Assembly (NCBI RefSeq): GCF_018129985.1
Contig: NZ_JAFCKT010000018.1
Location: forward strand, 18,848-82,847
Direction of reading: 5' to 3'
DNA from: Bradyrhizobium sp. SZCCT0148
Lineage (GTDB): Bacteria > Pseudomonadota > Alphaproteobacteria > Rhizobiales > Xanthobacteraceae
DNA length: 64,000 nucleotides
The notes beneath the pieces were generated by a model that was given only the letters and a program-made list of their open reading frames with translations, was not told the DNA's origin and ran no database searches. Position numbers and translations under genes: made by a program. Shown here piece after piece: positions 9,416-18,353 of this stretch (position 1 is its first letter; the number at the start of each line of letters is the position of its first letter).

Positions 9416-10078
9416 TCAGGCCTCGCCGAGATCGGGCTCGGTCAACAGTCCCTGGCGCAGCGCGAGGCGGACCAGCTCGATGTCGGAGCCGACGCCGAGC
9501 TTGTCCTTGATCAGCGAATGCAGGTTCGCCACCGTCTTCGGGCTGACATGCAGCGTCTGCGCGATCTCGTCTGTGGTCTTCTCGGCGAGCAGCAGCCGCA
9601 GCACCTCGAACTCGCGGGCGGTGAGAACGTCGGCGGCCGTGCTTTCGTCGCCGAGCCGGCTCAGCGCCAGTTCGTGGTCGATGTCGGGACTGATGGCAAT
9701 CTTGCCGGCGAGCACGTCCATCACGGCCCGCACCAGCGTTTCCGGCGGACTGGTCTTGGTGACGTAACCCCTGGCGCCGGCGCGGATCGCCTGCACGGCG
9801 AAGCCCGCGTTCTGGTGCATGGTGAAGATCAGGATCCTTGCGCCCTTGTCCCACTGCCGGATCCGCCTGACGGCCTCGATGCCACCGATGCCGGGCATGC
9901 TCAGATCCATGATGACGAGGTCCGGTGTCTCGGATTTGTACAGACGATAGGCCTCCGCGCCGTCGGCGGCTTCGGCGATGACGCGCAGGCCCGGCTGCTT
10001 CTGCAGCACGGAGCGGTAGCCCTCGCGGACCACGGAATGGTCGTCGACCAGCAAGATGGAGGCATCGGCCGCGCTCAT
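9416..10078 (-). CDS. LuxR/NarL-type response regulator
   Basis: This 220-residue protein has a receiver domain (acidic pair D12-D13, phospho-acceptor D58 in VIMDLSMPG, Lys in YVTKTS) and a C-terminal LuxR helix-turn-helix (LTAREFEVLRLL ... SPKTVANLHSLIKDKL). The start is fixed by the ATGA overlap with the stop of the kinase gene, so the pair is translationally coupled. It is convergent with the dioxygenase gene, so its targets may be elsewhere. A longer open frame upstream of this ATG lies inside the kinase gene and is not used. Confidence 0.93.
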   Translation of the reverse strand: MSAADASILLVDDHSVVREGYRSVLQKQPGLRVIAEAADGAEAYRLYKSETPDLVIMDLSMPGIGGIEAVRRIRQWDKGARILIFTMHQNAGFAVQAIRAGARGYVTKTSPPETLVRAVMDVLAGKIAISPDIDHELALSRLGDESTAADVLTAREFEVLRLLLAEKTTDEIAQTLHVSPKTVANLHSLIKDKLGVGSDIELVRLALRQGLLTEPDLGEA

Positions 10079-11457
10079 GCCGCCTGCTCCAGCGTGGGCC
10101 GGTCGGTGGCGGTGAGCGGAATGACGACGCGCAGCGCCGAGCCGCCGTTGGCACCGACTTCGAAGCTCATCCGGCCGCGCAGGGCCGCGACGCGCTCGCG
10201 CATGCCGAGCAGGCCCATGCCGGATTTGCTGGAGGCATCGTTCGGCCGGCCGTCGTCGTCGATGGCAAGTGCGATCTCGTTTGCCGCCATCGTCAAATGC
10301 AGGTCGACCTTCGTGGCGCCGGCATGCTTGGCGGCGTTGGTGAGCGCTTCCTGTACGATGCGGTAGAGGTTGGCGCTGACGGCTGCGGGGAGGGTCTCGA
10401 ACGCGCCGTCGAAATGAATCGAAAAGCGGGTCTCGCCGCGGCTGCGTCCGTTCCAGCCTGCGACGAGGCCTTCCAGGCTCGCAACCAGCCCGAGTTCCTC
10501 GACGTCGGGCGGTCGCAGCCGGAACAGCGTGCCGCGCAGCATCTCCATCATGCCGGTCGCGGTCCGCGCGATGCCGTCGCACTCGGAGAGCAAGGCGGGG
10601 CAGTCTTGCACCGCGGTCTGGCGGGCGGAGGAGGCGAGTGCGCGGATGGCGGCGAGCGACTGGCCGAACTCATCGTGCAGCTCGCGCGCCAGATGGCGGC
10701 GCTCGTCGTCCTGCAGCGCAATCAGCTTGCGCGTCAGCTCGCTGCGTTCGGCCAGCGCATTGTCGAGGTTTTCGGCAAGATGGTTGAAGCCGTCGCGAAT
10801 CGCGGAGAGTTCGGCGAGATCGAACGGCGGCAGCCGCGCCGAGAGGTCGTTCGCGGCGATCCGCTCGAGGCCGGTGCGGATCAGACGGGTCGGGCGCAGC
10901 GCGCGCGCCAGCGCGGCGTAGACCAGCAGGCACAACAGCGGCAGCGCGATCGCAAGGGCGATCGTCAGGCGGCCGGCGTCGTGCCAGGCCTCCGCCGTTC
11001 GCACGGCGGGGTCGACCGAAACCACGGTCTCGCCGAGCTTTGCGCCGCGCACGATCACGGGCCGTGCCGCTTCGCGGCCGGGGTCGAACAGCCCGCGATA
11101 GAAGGCCGCAAAGGCCTGCGGCGGCGGGCTCTCCGGGGCAGGCGCGCCGCTGCAGAACCGCTGCAGCATCTCGCCGCCCGGGCCACGAAATGCCAGGCAC
11201 AGGCCAGGCGTCATCACATAGGCCGCGACGGGATCGAGGTTGGGAAAGTCGCGCGGGCCGGCCACCCATTGGATCTTGCCCTGCTGCAGCTCCAGCGACT
11301 TCGCGACAATCGCCGCGATGCCGTCGAGGCGCGCATGAGCCTCGCGATCGGCTGCGATCAGGAAATAGGCGGAGATTGCAGCGAAGCAGGCGGCCGTTAT
11401 GGTGGCCACGCGCAACGTCAACCGAACCTTGAGGTCGAATCTCGGGCGGTTCCACAT
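10075..11457 (-). CDS. HPK7-type sensor histidine kinase
   Basis: Membrane kinase of 460 residues from the ATG at 11457. An open extension of 52 codons upstream lacks coding character and would hide the N-terminal membrane helix (about residues 13-35). A periplasmic domain (40-160), a second helix (about 163-185), HAMP, then the HisKA_3 box LARELHDEFGQ with the phospho-acceptor His at 261, and an HATPase domain (YRIVQEALTNAAKHAGA, GMGLLGMRERV) follow. This architecture pairs with NarL/LuxR regulators, and the partner overlaps its 3' end by 4 bp. The signal is unknown. Confidence 0.93.
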   Translation of the reverse strand: MWNRPRFDLKVRLTLRVATITAACFAAISAYFLIAADREAHARLDGIAAIVAKSLELQQGKIQWVAGPRDFPNLDPVAAYVMTPGLCLAFRGPGGEMLQRFCSGAPAPESPPPQAFAAFYRGLFDPGREAARPVIVRGAKLGETVVSVDPAVRTAEAWHDAGRLTIALAIALPLLCLLVYAALARALRPTRLIRTGLERIAANDLSARLPPFDLAELSAIRDGFNHLAENLDNALAERSELTRKLIALQDDERRHLARELHDEFGQSLAAIRALASSARQTAVQDCPALLSECDGIARTATGMMEMLRGTLFRLRPPDVEELGLVASLEGLVAGWNGRSRGETRFSIHFDGAFETLPAAVSANLYRIVQEALTNAAKHAGATKVDLHLTMAANEIALAIDDDGRPNDASSKSGMGLLGMRERVAALRGRMSFEVGANGGSALRVVIPLTATDRPTLEQAA

Positions 11458-11648
11458 CGGGCGGGCACCTTGCGCGAACGGTTTGTCGCCGCCGCAGTAA
11501 ACGGCAGAATGCCGGCCGCGCAAAGCGCTACGCTCTACCGCAGTGCAATGGCGTGAAATTCTCCCGGCGCTTGCCGGGACGGTCGCCGTTGCATGGGCTC
11601 CGGCTGCCGCCAAGATTTGCGAACGGCTCCAGCTGCGAGGCCCCGCTC

Positions 11649-12551
11649 ATGCACTCCATCCGGTTGATCCTCCCTGCGCTTCTCCTTGCCGTCCTCGTGG
11701 ATGTCTCGCCTGCCGGCGCCGCGGCGGCTGCGGCAGCGCCGGCCGGCGTGTCGATCGAAGAATTCCAGTATCTGGATACGTCCGGCGAGCCGGTTGACCA
11801 GACCGCCGTCCACGAGAAGCGGCTGGGCGCATTCATGGTCGCGCTGCGTCGGGATGTCGGGGCGGACAAGCGTTACCATCTCGTGCCAGCCGGACAAACC
11901 GATGCAAAATTCAAGGTCGTCGGCGGCGTCCAGAAGACGAGCACACTGGTGCAATGGGCGCGGGTCGCCGTGATCGATACCGCGGCCAACAAGGTCCTAT
12001 TCGAGAAGCTGTACACGTTCCGCGGCGACAACGACGAGGCCTGGGACCGCGCCGAAGCGTTCCTCGCCCGCGAAGTCATCGCGGCGCTCGGTACGCCCGT
12101 GCCGGTCGCGCTCGCCGTGTTCGAGTTCGAGCTGGAGGACACCACCGCCGCCTCGGTGGGCACCTCGGCGGCTTCGGATGCATCGTACCTTGCCGAGGCC
12201 ACCGGCGGCGTACGTGACGTGCTCGGCCAGTCCGGCCGCTACCGGATCGTCGACATCAGGGGCGAGGTGGCCAATGCGCGCGCTTTACGTGACTGCGGCG
12301 GCTGCGAGGCGGCGATTGCGAAAGAGCTCGGTGCTGATCAGTCACTGATCGGCGTGGTGCGACGAGTGAGCCGCACCGAATACACGCTCGGCTTTCAGCT
12401 GCGCGACGCCCGCACCGGTGAGGTGCTGGCGCGTGGCGACAGCGGCCTGCGCATGGGTGCGGACTACTCCTGGAAGCGCGGTGCGGTTCGACTGGTGAGC
12501 GACCGGCTGATCGAGAGCCAGCAGGCCGCCGACGCGGCTAAAGCGCGATGA
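11649..12551 (+). CDS. DUF3280/DUF2380-like exported protein
   Basis: The 300-residue product begins with a clear signal peptide (MHSIRLILPALLLAVLVDVSPAGA). A later core VAVFEFELEDTTAA fits the DUF3280/DUF2380 family, periplasmic proteins of unknown role with a beta-propeller-like or TolB-N-like pattern. Two Cys in RDCGGCEAAIA may form a disulfide. The ATG at 11649 is chosen because the upstream 32 codons of the open frame precede the signal peptide. It is divergent from the kinase gene, and could be a target or accessory of that two-component system; this is only suggested by position. Confidence 0.75.
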   Translation: MHSIRLILPALLLAVLVDVSPAGAAAAAAAPAGVSIEEFQYLDTSGEPVDQTAVHEKRLGAFMVALRRDVGADKRYHLVPAGQTDAKFKVVGGVQKTSTLVQWARVAVIDTAANKVLFEKLYTFRGDNDEAWDRAEAFLAREVIAALGTPVPVALAVFEFELEDTTAASVGTSAASDASYLAEATGGVRDVLGQSGRYRIVDIRGEVANARALRDCGGCEAAIAKELGADQSLIGVVRRVSRTEYTLGFQLRDARTGEVLARGDSGLRMGADYSWKRGAVRLVSDRLIESQQAADAAKAR

Positions 12552-12577
12552 GATGAGGACGAGTCGCCATCGCGCTT
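12541..12577. terminator. Hairpin at a convergent gene junction, part of a dispersed-repeat-like segment
   Basis: AAGCGCGATG (12541-12550, including the stop codon) pairs perfectly with CATCGCGCTT (12568-12577). It lies between the DUF3280-like gene and the convergent dehydrogenase. The following GAGCATGATCTAATCGG up to about 12616 resembles a short dispersed repeat I associate with Bradyrhizobium genomes. There is no T-run, so termination strength is uncertain. Confidence 0.5.
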
Positions 12578-12616
12578 CAGGTTATGCCTCTGAGCATGAT
12601 CTAATCGGAAAACCGT

Positions 12617-13648
12617 CTAGAAAGTGAGCTGGACCTTCATCGATTGCGAGCGGTCGCTGGCAAGCTCGAAGGCGGCGACCGCGTTCTCGAACGGCATCGT
12701 CGCCGTGATCAGCGGCTTCACGTCGATCAGGCCTTCGCCCATTAGCCGTACCGCTAGCTCGAACTCGGGATCGAAGCGGAAGGTGCCGCGCAGCTGCAAT
12801 TCCTTGGCAACGATGGAATTGATCGGCAGCGTCATCTCGCCGCCGAGGCCGAGCTGCACCAGCGTGGCGCCGGGCCGGAGCACGTCGAGAGCTGTGCGCA
12901 GCGCGGCCTGATTGCCGGAAGCTTCGAACAGGGTGTCGAACACGCCCTTGCCGGCGCGCCAGGGATCGAGCGCATTGGCGTTCGTCGCGACGTTGATGGC
13001 GTGCGTCGCGCCGAGCTTTTTGGCGACGGCCAGTGGCGCGTCGGCCACGTCGGTCACGACGATCTCGGCCGCACCGCCGAAGCGCGAGACCAAAATCATC
13101 AGCGCGCCGATCGGACCACAGCCGGTAATCAGCACGCGCTTGCCGAGCAGGGGGCCGGCCTGCTTGCCGGCATGCAGGCACACCGCGAGCGGCTCGGCGA
13201 CCGCAGCCTCAGCCAACGACAACTTGTCCGCGATCGGCACGGCCTGCGTGGCATCGACGGTGATGAACTCGCGAAAGCCGCCCTGCACATGAGGAAAACG
13301 CATCGCGCTGCCGAGAAAACGCATGTCGAGGCACTGGTTGCGCATGCCTTCCTGGCAATGCAGGCACGCCCCGCATGGTTTGCTCGGGTTGACCGCAACG
13401 CGCGTGCCTGATTTTACGCCTGTGACGCCGTCGCCGACGGCGGCGACCACGCCGGCGATCTCGTGGCCCAGCGCCATCGGCTGCTGAATGCGCACGACGC
13501 CGAAACCGCCGTGGTGGTAATAATGCAAATCGGAGCCGCAGATGCCGCCGTTGGCGATTTTGACGCGGACCTCGCCCGGACCGGGGGCCGGATCGGGGTA
13601 GCTGTCGATCCGCAGATCCTTCGGGGCGTGGATGACGACGGCGCGCAT
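12617..13648 (-). CDS. Zn-dependent L-idonate 5-dehydrogenase-type alcohol dehydrogenase
   Basis: This is a medium-chain dehydrogenase of 343 residues. It shows the catalytic zinc Cys-Gly-Ser-Asp (CGSDLHYYHHGGFG), GHE (ALGHEIAGVV), the structural zinc cluster CGACLHCQEGMRNQC, and a Rossmann ITGCGPIGALM. The SDLHYYHHGG signature is characteristic of L-idonate 5-dehydrogenases, which convert L-idonate to 5-ketogluconate with NAD(P). The ATG at 13648 follows GGGAGCAAG; the open frame extends further only because it reads through the neighbour. It is the last gene of a three-gene sugar-acid operon with an SDR and a dehydratase. Confidence 0.9.
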   Translation of the reverse strand: MRAVVIHAPKDLRIDSYPDPAPGPGEVRVKIANGGICGSDLHYYHHGGFGVVRIQQPMALGHEIAGVVAAVGDGVTGVKSGTRVAVNPSKPCGACLHCQEGMRNQCLDMRFLGSAMRFPHVQGGFREFITVDATQAVPIADKLSLAEAAVAEPLAVCLHAGKQAGPLLGKRVLITGCGPIGALMILVSRFGGAAEIVVTDVADAPLAVAKKLGATHAINVATNANALDPWRAGKGVFDTLFEASGNQAALRTALDVLRPGATLVQLGLGGEMTLPINSIVAKELQLRGTFRFDPEFELAVRLMGEGLIDVKPLITATMPFENAVAAFELASDRSQSMKVQLTF

Positions 13649-13668
13649 GGCTTGCTCCCTGTTGGCGA

Positions 13669-14436
13669 TTACATCGCGGCGATCATGCCGCCATCGACAT
13701 AGATGATCTGGCCGTTGACATAGGTCGAGGCGTCCGACGCCAGGAAGATCGCTGCGCCTACCAGTTCTTCCGGCTTGCCCCATCGCTTGGATGGGATGCG
13801 GCCCATCAGCCAATTGTTGAAATCGGGGTTGTTGACCAGCGCCTCGTTCATGTCGGTGAGCATGTAGCCGGGGCCGATCGCATTGGCCTGGATGCCGTGC
13901 TGGCCCCATTCCACCGCCATCGAGCGGGTCAGGTTCTTGATGCCACCCTTGGCCGCGGTGTAGGGCGCGATGGTCGGGCGCGCAAGCTCGCTGCCGAGCG
14001 AGCCGATATTGATGATCTTGCCGCGCTTGCGCGGAATCATGCGCTTGCCGGCCTCGCGGCCGATCACGAAGGCGCTGGTGAGGTCGGTCTCGATCACCTT
14101 GCGCCATTCGTCGGTGGTGAACTCCACCAGCGGCTTGCGGTGCTGGATGCCGGCGTTGTTGACGAGAATGTCGATCTCGAGCCCTTCGCGATCGAAGCGC
14201 TCGAAAGCCGCGACGATGGCGGGCTCGTCGGTGACGTCAAAGGCTGCGCCTTCGGCCTGATGTCCGGCGGCACGGAACTCGGCGATGGCCTGCTCGACGC
14301 GTTTGGGATCGACGCCGTTGACGATGATCCTGGCGCCGGCCTTGGCCATGCCTTCGGCGATGGCGCGGCCGAGCCCGCGGGAGGATCCGGTCACGAGCGC
14401 GGTGCGGCCGGTGAGATCGAAGAGGGCGGTGCTCAT
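13669..14436 (-). CDS. SDR oxidoreductase, gluconate 5-dehydrogenase-type
   Basis: Classical short-chain dehydrogenase of 255 residues: cofactor loop TGSSRGLGRAIAEG (residues about 14-27), NNAG, and the catalytic Ser-Tyr-Lys with YTAAKGG. The C-terminal part fits gluconate 5-dehydrogenase (IdnO), which reduces 5-ketogluconate to gluconate. Being 20 nt upstream of the idonate dehydrogenase gene, the pair recreates the idonate-to-gluconate route. The dehydratase in front of it suggests other aldonates or uronates are also possible substrates. Confidence 0.9.
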   Translation of the reverse strand: MSTALFDLTGRTALVTGSSRGLGRAIAEGMAKAGARIIVNGVDPKRVEQAIAEFRAAGHQAEGAAFDVTDEPAIVAAFERFDREGLEIDILVNNAGIQHRKPLVEFTTDEWRKVIETDLTSAFVIGREAGKRMIPRKRGKIINIGSLGSELARPTIAPYTAAKGGIKNLTRSMAVEWGQHGIQANAIGPGYMLTDMNEALVNNPDFNNWLMGRIPSKRWGKPEELVGAAIFLASDASTYVNGQIIYVDGGMIAAM

Positions 14437-14448
14437 GTCGAAAAGTCC

Positions 14449-15648
14449 TTAGACGTTGGAGCGGCGCACGGTGAGATCGGAACGGTCGAATACCGCGGGC
14501 AGGAGGTCGACGCCGAGACCGGGACCTTCCATCGGATAGACAAAGCCGTCCTTGATCACGGGCATCGTGGTGACAAGTTCATTGTACCAGCCCTTGTAGA
14601 ACGCGCGCACCGATTCCTGGATCAGGGTGTTGGGCTGGCTGAACGACATGTGGATGGCGGCGATGAACCCGATCGGGCCGATGCAATCGTGCGGCGCGAA
14701 GGGCCGGTGATAGGTCTCGGCCATCGCCGCGATCTTGCGCCCCTCGGTGAGGCCGCCGGTCCAGCACAGATCCGCCATCACGACGTGCATCGCGTCACGG
14801 TCGAGCATGTCCTTGTAGGGAAAACGTGAGCCCAGCGTCTCCGAGGCGCAGACCCACACGTCGGTGGAGCGGGCATATTCGGCCAGCGCCTGCGGCGAGT
14901 TCATCCGGATCGGGTCTTCGTACCAGGTCGGCTTGTAGGGCTCGAGCGCACGCGCTATCTGCTTGGCGGTCGGCAGGTTCCAGAGCGAGTGGAGCTCGAC
15001 CATGATCTCCATCCTGTCGCCGACGGCTTTGCGGATCTTCTCGAACGGCTCGATCGCCTGCTTCATCTGGGCGGCGGTGATGTAGAGGCCCTTGTTCTCC
15101 TGCGCCGCCGGATCGAACGGCCAGATCTTCATCGCGGAGATGCCGCTTTCGAGCAGGCTTTCGGCGAGTGCATCGGCGCGGTTCATGAAACCGTCGAGAT
15201 CCTCGTAGGGCCCCTTGTTGCCACCGAGATTCCAGTTCGCGACCGGGCTGATATTGGTCGAGCGCACATATTGCGTGCCGGCGCAGGTGTTGTAGATGCG
15301 CTGCTTGTCGCGGCAGAGACCGCCGAGCATCTGGTGCACCGGCTGATTGCAGACCTTGCCGAACAGATCCCACAGCGCAATATCGATTGCGGAGGCCGCG
15401 CGATATTCGACGCCGGTGGAAGACTGCGCCATCGGCAGGTTCAGCATGTCGCGGTGGATCGCCTCGATGTGTAGCGGATTGCGGCCGAGCAGGCGGCCGG
15501 CAAAGGTGTCGTGGATCTGTGCCTCGACCGCGCCCGCGCCATAGAAAGTCTCGCCGAGACCGATCATGCCCGAGTCGGTGTGAACGCGCACCCAGATGAC
15601 GTTGGAGAATTCCTCGGTGCGCAGCGTCTCGATCGACGTGATCTTCAC
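14449..15648 (-). CDS. Mandelate racemase/enolase-superfamily sugar-acid dehydratase
   Basis: A GTG start at 15648 is chosen because GGAGGAAAGTT lies just before it and homologous proteins begin with the M/VKITSIE strand; the open frame runs 20 codons further. The 399-residue product has the N-terminal capping domain and a barrel with MKIWPF, metal ligands in VELHSLW, YEDPIR and ASETLGSR, and a late His in FAPHDCIGP. This fits acid-sugar dehydratases (galactonate, gluconate or similar). First gene of the operon and divergent from the GntR gene. Confidence 0.9.
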   Translation of the reverse strand: MKITSIETLRTEEFSNVIWVRVHTDSGMIGLGETFYGAGAVEAQIHDTFAGRLLGRNPLHIEAIHRDMLNLPMAQSSTGVEYRAASAIDIALWDLFGKVCNQPVHQMLGGLCRDKQRIYNTCAGTQYVRSTNISPVANWNLGGNKGPYEDLDGFMNRADALAESLLESGISAMKIWPFDPAAQENKGLYITAAQMKQAIEPFEKIRKAVGDRMEIMVELHSLWNLPTAKQIARALEPYKPTWYEDPIRMNSPQALAEYARSTDVWVCASETLGSRFPYKDMLDRDAMHVVMADLCWTGGLTEGRKIAAMAETYHRPFAPHDCIGPIGFIAAIHMSFSQPNTLIQESVRAFYKGWYNELVTTMPVIKDGFVYPMEGPGLGVDLLPAVFDRSDLTVRRSNV

Positions 15649-15739
15649 GGCAACTTTCCTCCCATCACAGGCGCCTCGCGCCTGACGTCTCATTTCGCAC
15701 TGCAGCATGATGCAGCTCGCGCCGACGTCTTACGCCTGC

Positions 15740-15761
15740 TTGTAATATATCACAACATGTT
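15740..15761. promoter_or_regulatory. Candidate GntR operator between divergent genes
   Basis: The AT-rich patch holds TTGT-N8-ACAA (15740-15755) and an overlapping AACATGTT palindrome (15754-15761). It lies in the 178-bp gap between the dehydratase and GntR genes, unlike the GC-rich surroundings. Small inverted repeats of this kind are typical GntR binding sites; binding is inferred. Confidence 0.45.
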
Positions 15762-15826
15762 TTAAGGCTGCGACAAAGAGGGCGCCACCCAGCAACGAGC
15801 GCGCGGACCTGACGGGAGAGAACGAG

Positions 15827-16591
15827 ATGGCAAAGCGCAAGCGCACGCTCGAATTGGTGAGGAACGACAACGACGAGGGCAAGCCCTCGCGACGCAACCG
15901 GCTTAACTTCTTCGAGCTGGCCTATCAGAAGATCGAAGAGCTCCTTGTTCATTGCGAGCTCAAACCCGGACAATTCATGACGATGCTGGAGTTGCAGCAG
16001 ATCACCGGTTTCGGCCGTACGCCGGTGCATCACGCCGTCAATCGTCTGTCCGCCGACACGCTCATCATCATCCGGCCGCGCCACGGCCTGCACATCGCGC
16101 CGATCGATCTCGCGCGGGAGCGCATGCTGCTGGCCTTGCGCCGAGACATGGAGCGTTTCGTAATCCGCCTTGCGGCCGACCGTGCCAGCCTCTCGCATCG
16201 CAATCAGGCGCTGCACATCGAGCGTCTGCTGCGCGAGCGTCGCGCCAGCCTCACCCTCGACGAATTCAACCACATCGACCGCCGCATCGACGCGCTGGTG
16301 CTGGAAGCGGCCGGCGAGCCGTTCCTGGTGCACACGCTGCGGCCTCTGCACACGCTGTACCGCCGCATCGGCTACATCCACCACCGCTTCATGCCGGGGC
16401 AGGCCGATCTGTCGGGCACGATTGATCGTCATCTCGCCATTCTCGCCGCGGTGGCCTCCCGGCGCGTCGAGGACGCGGTGAAGGCGAGCGATGGGCTGAT
16501 CGACTACATGGGCGAGATATTCACCGGCATGGAAGCGGGGATCGACCCGCGCCTGCTCGATTGCAGCATCGAGCCGCTGCTCGGCACGTAG
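15827..16591 (+). CDS. GntR family transcriptional regulator
   Basis: The 254-residue protein has an N-terminal winged helix (about residues 28-95, FFELAYQKIEELLVHCELKPGQ ... GFGRTPVHHAVNRL, shown in parts) and an all-helical FCD-like effector domain with several His and Arg residues. GntR/FadR proteins with FCD domains control sugar-acid and dicarboxylate genes and bind the acid through a metal. It is divergent from the dehydratase operon and 27 nt upstream of the MFS gene, so it probably controls both. Confidence 0.9.
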   Translation: MAKRKRTLELVRNDNDEGKPSRRNRLNFFELAYQKIEELLVHCELKPGQFMTMLELQQITGFGRTPVHHAVNRLSADTLIIIRPRHGLHIAPIDLARERMLLALRRDMERFVIRLAADRASLSHRNQALHIERLLRERRASLTLDEFNHIDRRIDALVLEAAGEPFLVHTLRPLHTLYRRIGYIHHRFMPGQADLSGTIDRHLAILAAVASRRVEDAVKASDGLIDYMGEIFTGMEAGIDPRLLDCSIEPLLGT

Positions 16592-16617
16592 AGCGTTTCG
16601 AAGGAAGGACCAAAAAA

Positions 16618-17982
16618 ATGTCAACGATGGCGATGCCACAACCGACCGCGAGCGAAGCTGCGGTCCGCTACCTCATCACCAACTACAGTCCCAAGGGCAA
16701 CAAGGTCGGCTGGCTGATGATGGCCTCGATCCTGGTCGAGGCCTGGGATCTGTATTCGATCGCCTTCGTGCTGATCTTCATCAAGGAGCAGTTCAATCCC
16801 GATCCGCTGATGCTCGGTCTCGCCGCTGCCGGAACGCAAGGCGGCGCCCTGATCGGCGCGCTGCTCGGCGGCTGGCTCTCCGACAAGATCGGCCGCCGCG
16901 TCATGTTCCTGGTCACGATGGTGCTTTTCATCGTGCTCGCACTGGCGCAGGCCTTCGTGCCCAATGTGTTCTGGCTCGTCGTGGTTCGCTTCCTGCTCGG
17001 CATTCCGCTCGGTTCGGATATCTCGACCGGCTACACCTACATCATGGAATCCATGGCCAAGGGTGAGCGCGAGGTCATGGGCAACCGCTGGCAGTTCATG
17101 TTCGCGGTTGGTGAAGTCCTCACCATCGGCGTCATCGTGATCTTCCTGCTGCTCGACATCAACCACGAGACGCTGTGGCGCGTGACGCTCGGCCTCGGTG
17201 CGCTGCCGGCGCTGATCATCCTGATCATGCGCCACGACGTGCCGGAGACGGCGGTCTGGCTGGTGCAGAAGGGACGCTACCGCGAGGCCAAGCAGGTCGC
17301 GCGCGAGATGTTCAACGACAATCTCGACATGCTGCCCGACCAGGACGTCGTGGTGCCGAAAGTCAGCACCCGTGACTTCATCGCCGACCTCAGGAAGGAT
17401 CCGATCCGCTGGCGCGCCACGGTCTACGGTTGGATCGCCTGCTTCGTGCAAGCCAGCGAGTTCTCGACCTTCGCGTTCTATCTGCCGGTGCTCTTTGTCA
17501 TGGTCGGCGTGTCGAGCGTGCTCGGCATCAATCTGGTGACGATGGCGCTGTTCTCCTTCGCCGCTCTGTCCGGCTGGGTCGGACCGCTGTTGACGCCGAA
17601 GATCGGCCATCGCGGCATCTCGATCGCCGGCTTCTCGATCGTGCTGGTCTCGCTGCTGGTGGCAGCCTTCGCGCTCTACACCGACAACAAGATCCTGCTG
17701 CCGTTCGCGGCCGCCGCGATGCTGTGGGGCCATTATTGGGACGCGTCGAACTGCATGACGATCCCGACCATGGTCGCCAAGCCGAAATATCGCGGCACGG
17801 CCTCCGGCTTCGCCTACATGTTCGTGAAGCTGCCGTCGTTTCTGGCGATCTTCCTGTTCCCGACGGTGTTCGCCGCGATCGGGCAGGCGAATGCCACGTT
17901 GATGGTCGCGATCTTCCCGCTGATCGGATTGCTCGCCGCTATCTTCATTCTGCCGGAAGTCTACGGCTACGAGAACGATTGA
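16618..17982 (+). CDS. MFS transporter, sugar-acid porter type
   Basis: This 454-residue protein has about twelve hydrophobic segments, and the MFS loop motif GGWLSDKIGRRVMF between helices 2 and 3. GIPLGSDISTGYTYIMES in helix 4-5 is reminiscent of metabolite:H+ symporters. The ATG at 16618 is supported by AAGGAAGGACC; the open frame overlaps the gntR 3' end further upstream but lacks a ribosome site. By position it imports the substrate of the idonate/gluconate-type operon. It ends 50 bp before the convergent small membrane protein gene. Confidence 0.9.
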   Translation: MSTMAMPQPTASEAAVRYLITNYSPKGNKVGWLMMASILVEAWDLYSIAFVLIFIKEQFNPDPLMLGLAAAGTQGGALIGALLGGWLSDKIGRRVMFLVTMVLFIVLALAQAFVPNVFWLVVVRFLLGIPLGSDISTGYTYIMESMAKGEREVMGNRWQFMFAVGEVLTIGVIVIFLLLDINHETLWRVTLGLGALPALIILIMRHDVPETAVWLVQKGRYREAKQVAREMFNDNLDMLPDQDVVVPKVSTRDFIADLRKDPIRWRATVYGWIACFVQASEFSTFAFYLPVLFVMVGVSSVLGINLVTMALFSFAALSGWVGPLLTPKIGHRGISIAGFSIVLVSLLVAAFALYTDNKILLPFAAAAMLWGHYWDASNCMTIPTMVAKPKYRGTASGFAYMFVKLPSFLAIFLFPTVFAAIGQANATLMVAIFPLIGLLAAIFILPEVYGYEND

Positions 17983-17995
17983 CGGAATCACCCGG

Positions 17996-18013
17996 TCGCG
18001 GCCAAGGCCGCGA
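17996..18013. terminator. GC-rich hairpin between convergent genes
   Basis: TCGCGGCC-AA-GGCCGCGA is a perfect 8-bp stem with a two-base loop, directly after the MFS stop codon and before the end of the convergent small gene. It lacks a T-run, so it may end transcription weakly or only protect 3' ends. Confidence 0.45.
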
Positions 18014-18031
18014 TCGGGACCGTCTGAGCGG

Positions 18032-18256
18032 CTAGGGGCTCAGGAAGACGGGATCGATCCCGGTGCCGTGGCCGAGCAGGCCGATGGCGTGGAGCTGAGC
18101 GCTGTGAAGGTCGACTTCCACGATCGTGAACAGGGTCAGCAGCACGATGGCCGCAACCAGCAGCAACGGGTGGCTTTCCGTTTGGTTGGCGCCGAGGAAT
18201 TGAAACGAGCGGCGCAGGGAATAACTCTGCGGCAACGCCTTCGACTGGATCTGCAT
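18032..18256 (-). CDS. Small hypothetical membrane protein
   Basis: The ATG at 18256 has a strong ribosome site (GGAGGTTGATC) directly before it. The 74-residue product has one hydrophobic helix (LLLVAAIVLLTLFTIVEV, about residues 32-50) flanked by a polar N-terminus with PQSYSLRRSF. No family is recognised. It lies 97 bp after the ArsB-like transporter gene on the same strand and may be the last gene of that transcript. Confidence 0.6.
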   Translation of the reverse strand: MQIQSKALPQSYSLRRSFQFLGANQTESHPLLLVAAIVLLTLFTIVEVDLHSAQLHAIGLLGHGTGIDPVFLSP

Positions 18257-18353
18257 GATCAACCTCCTTGCCGCGCACCACAGGGCCGCGCGGCAGAATG
18301 AAGGATAGCGCCGCCCTGGGCGGCCGCATTGATGCGCCGCAAACAGCGATCGA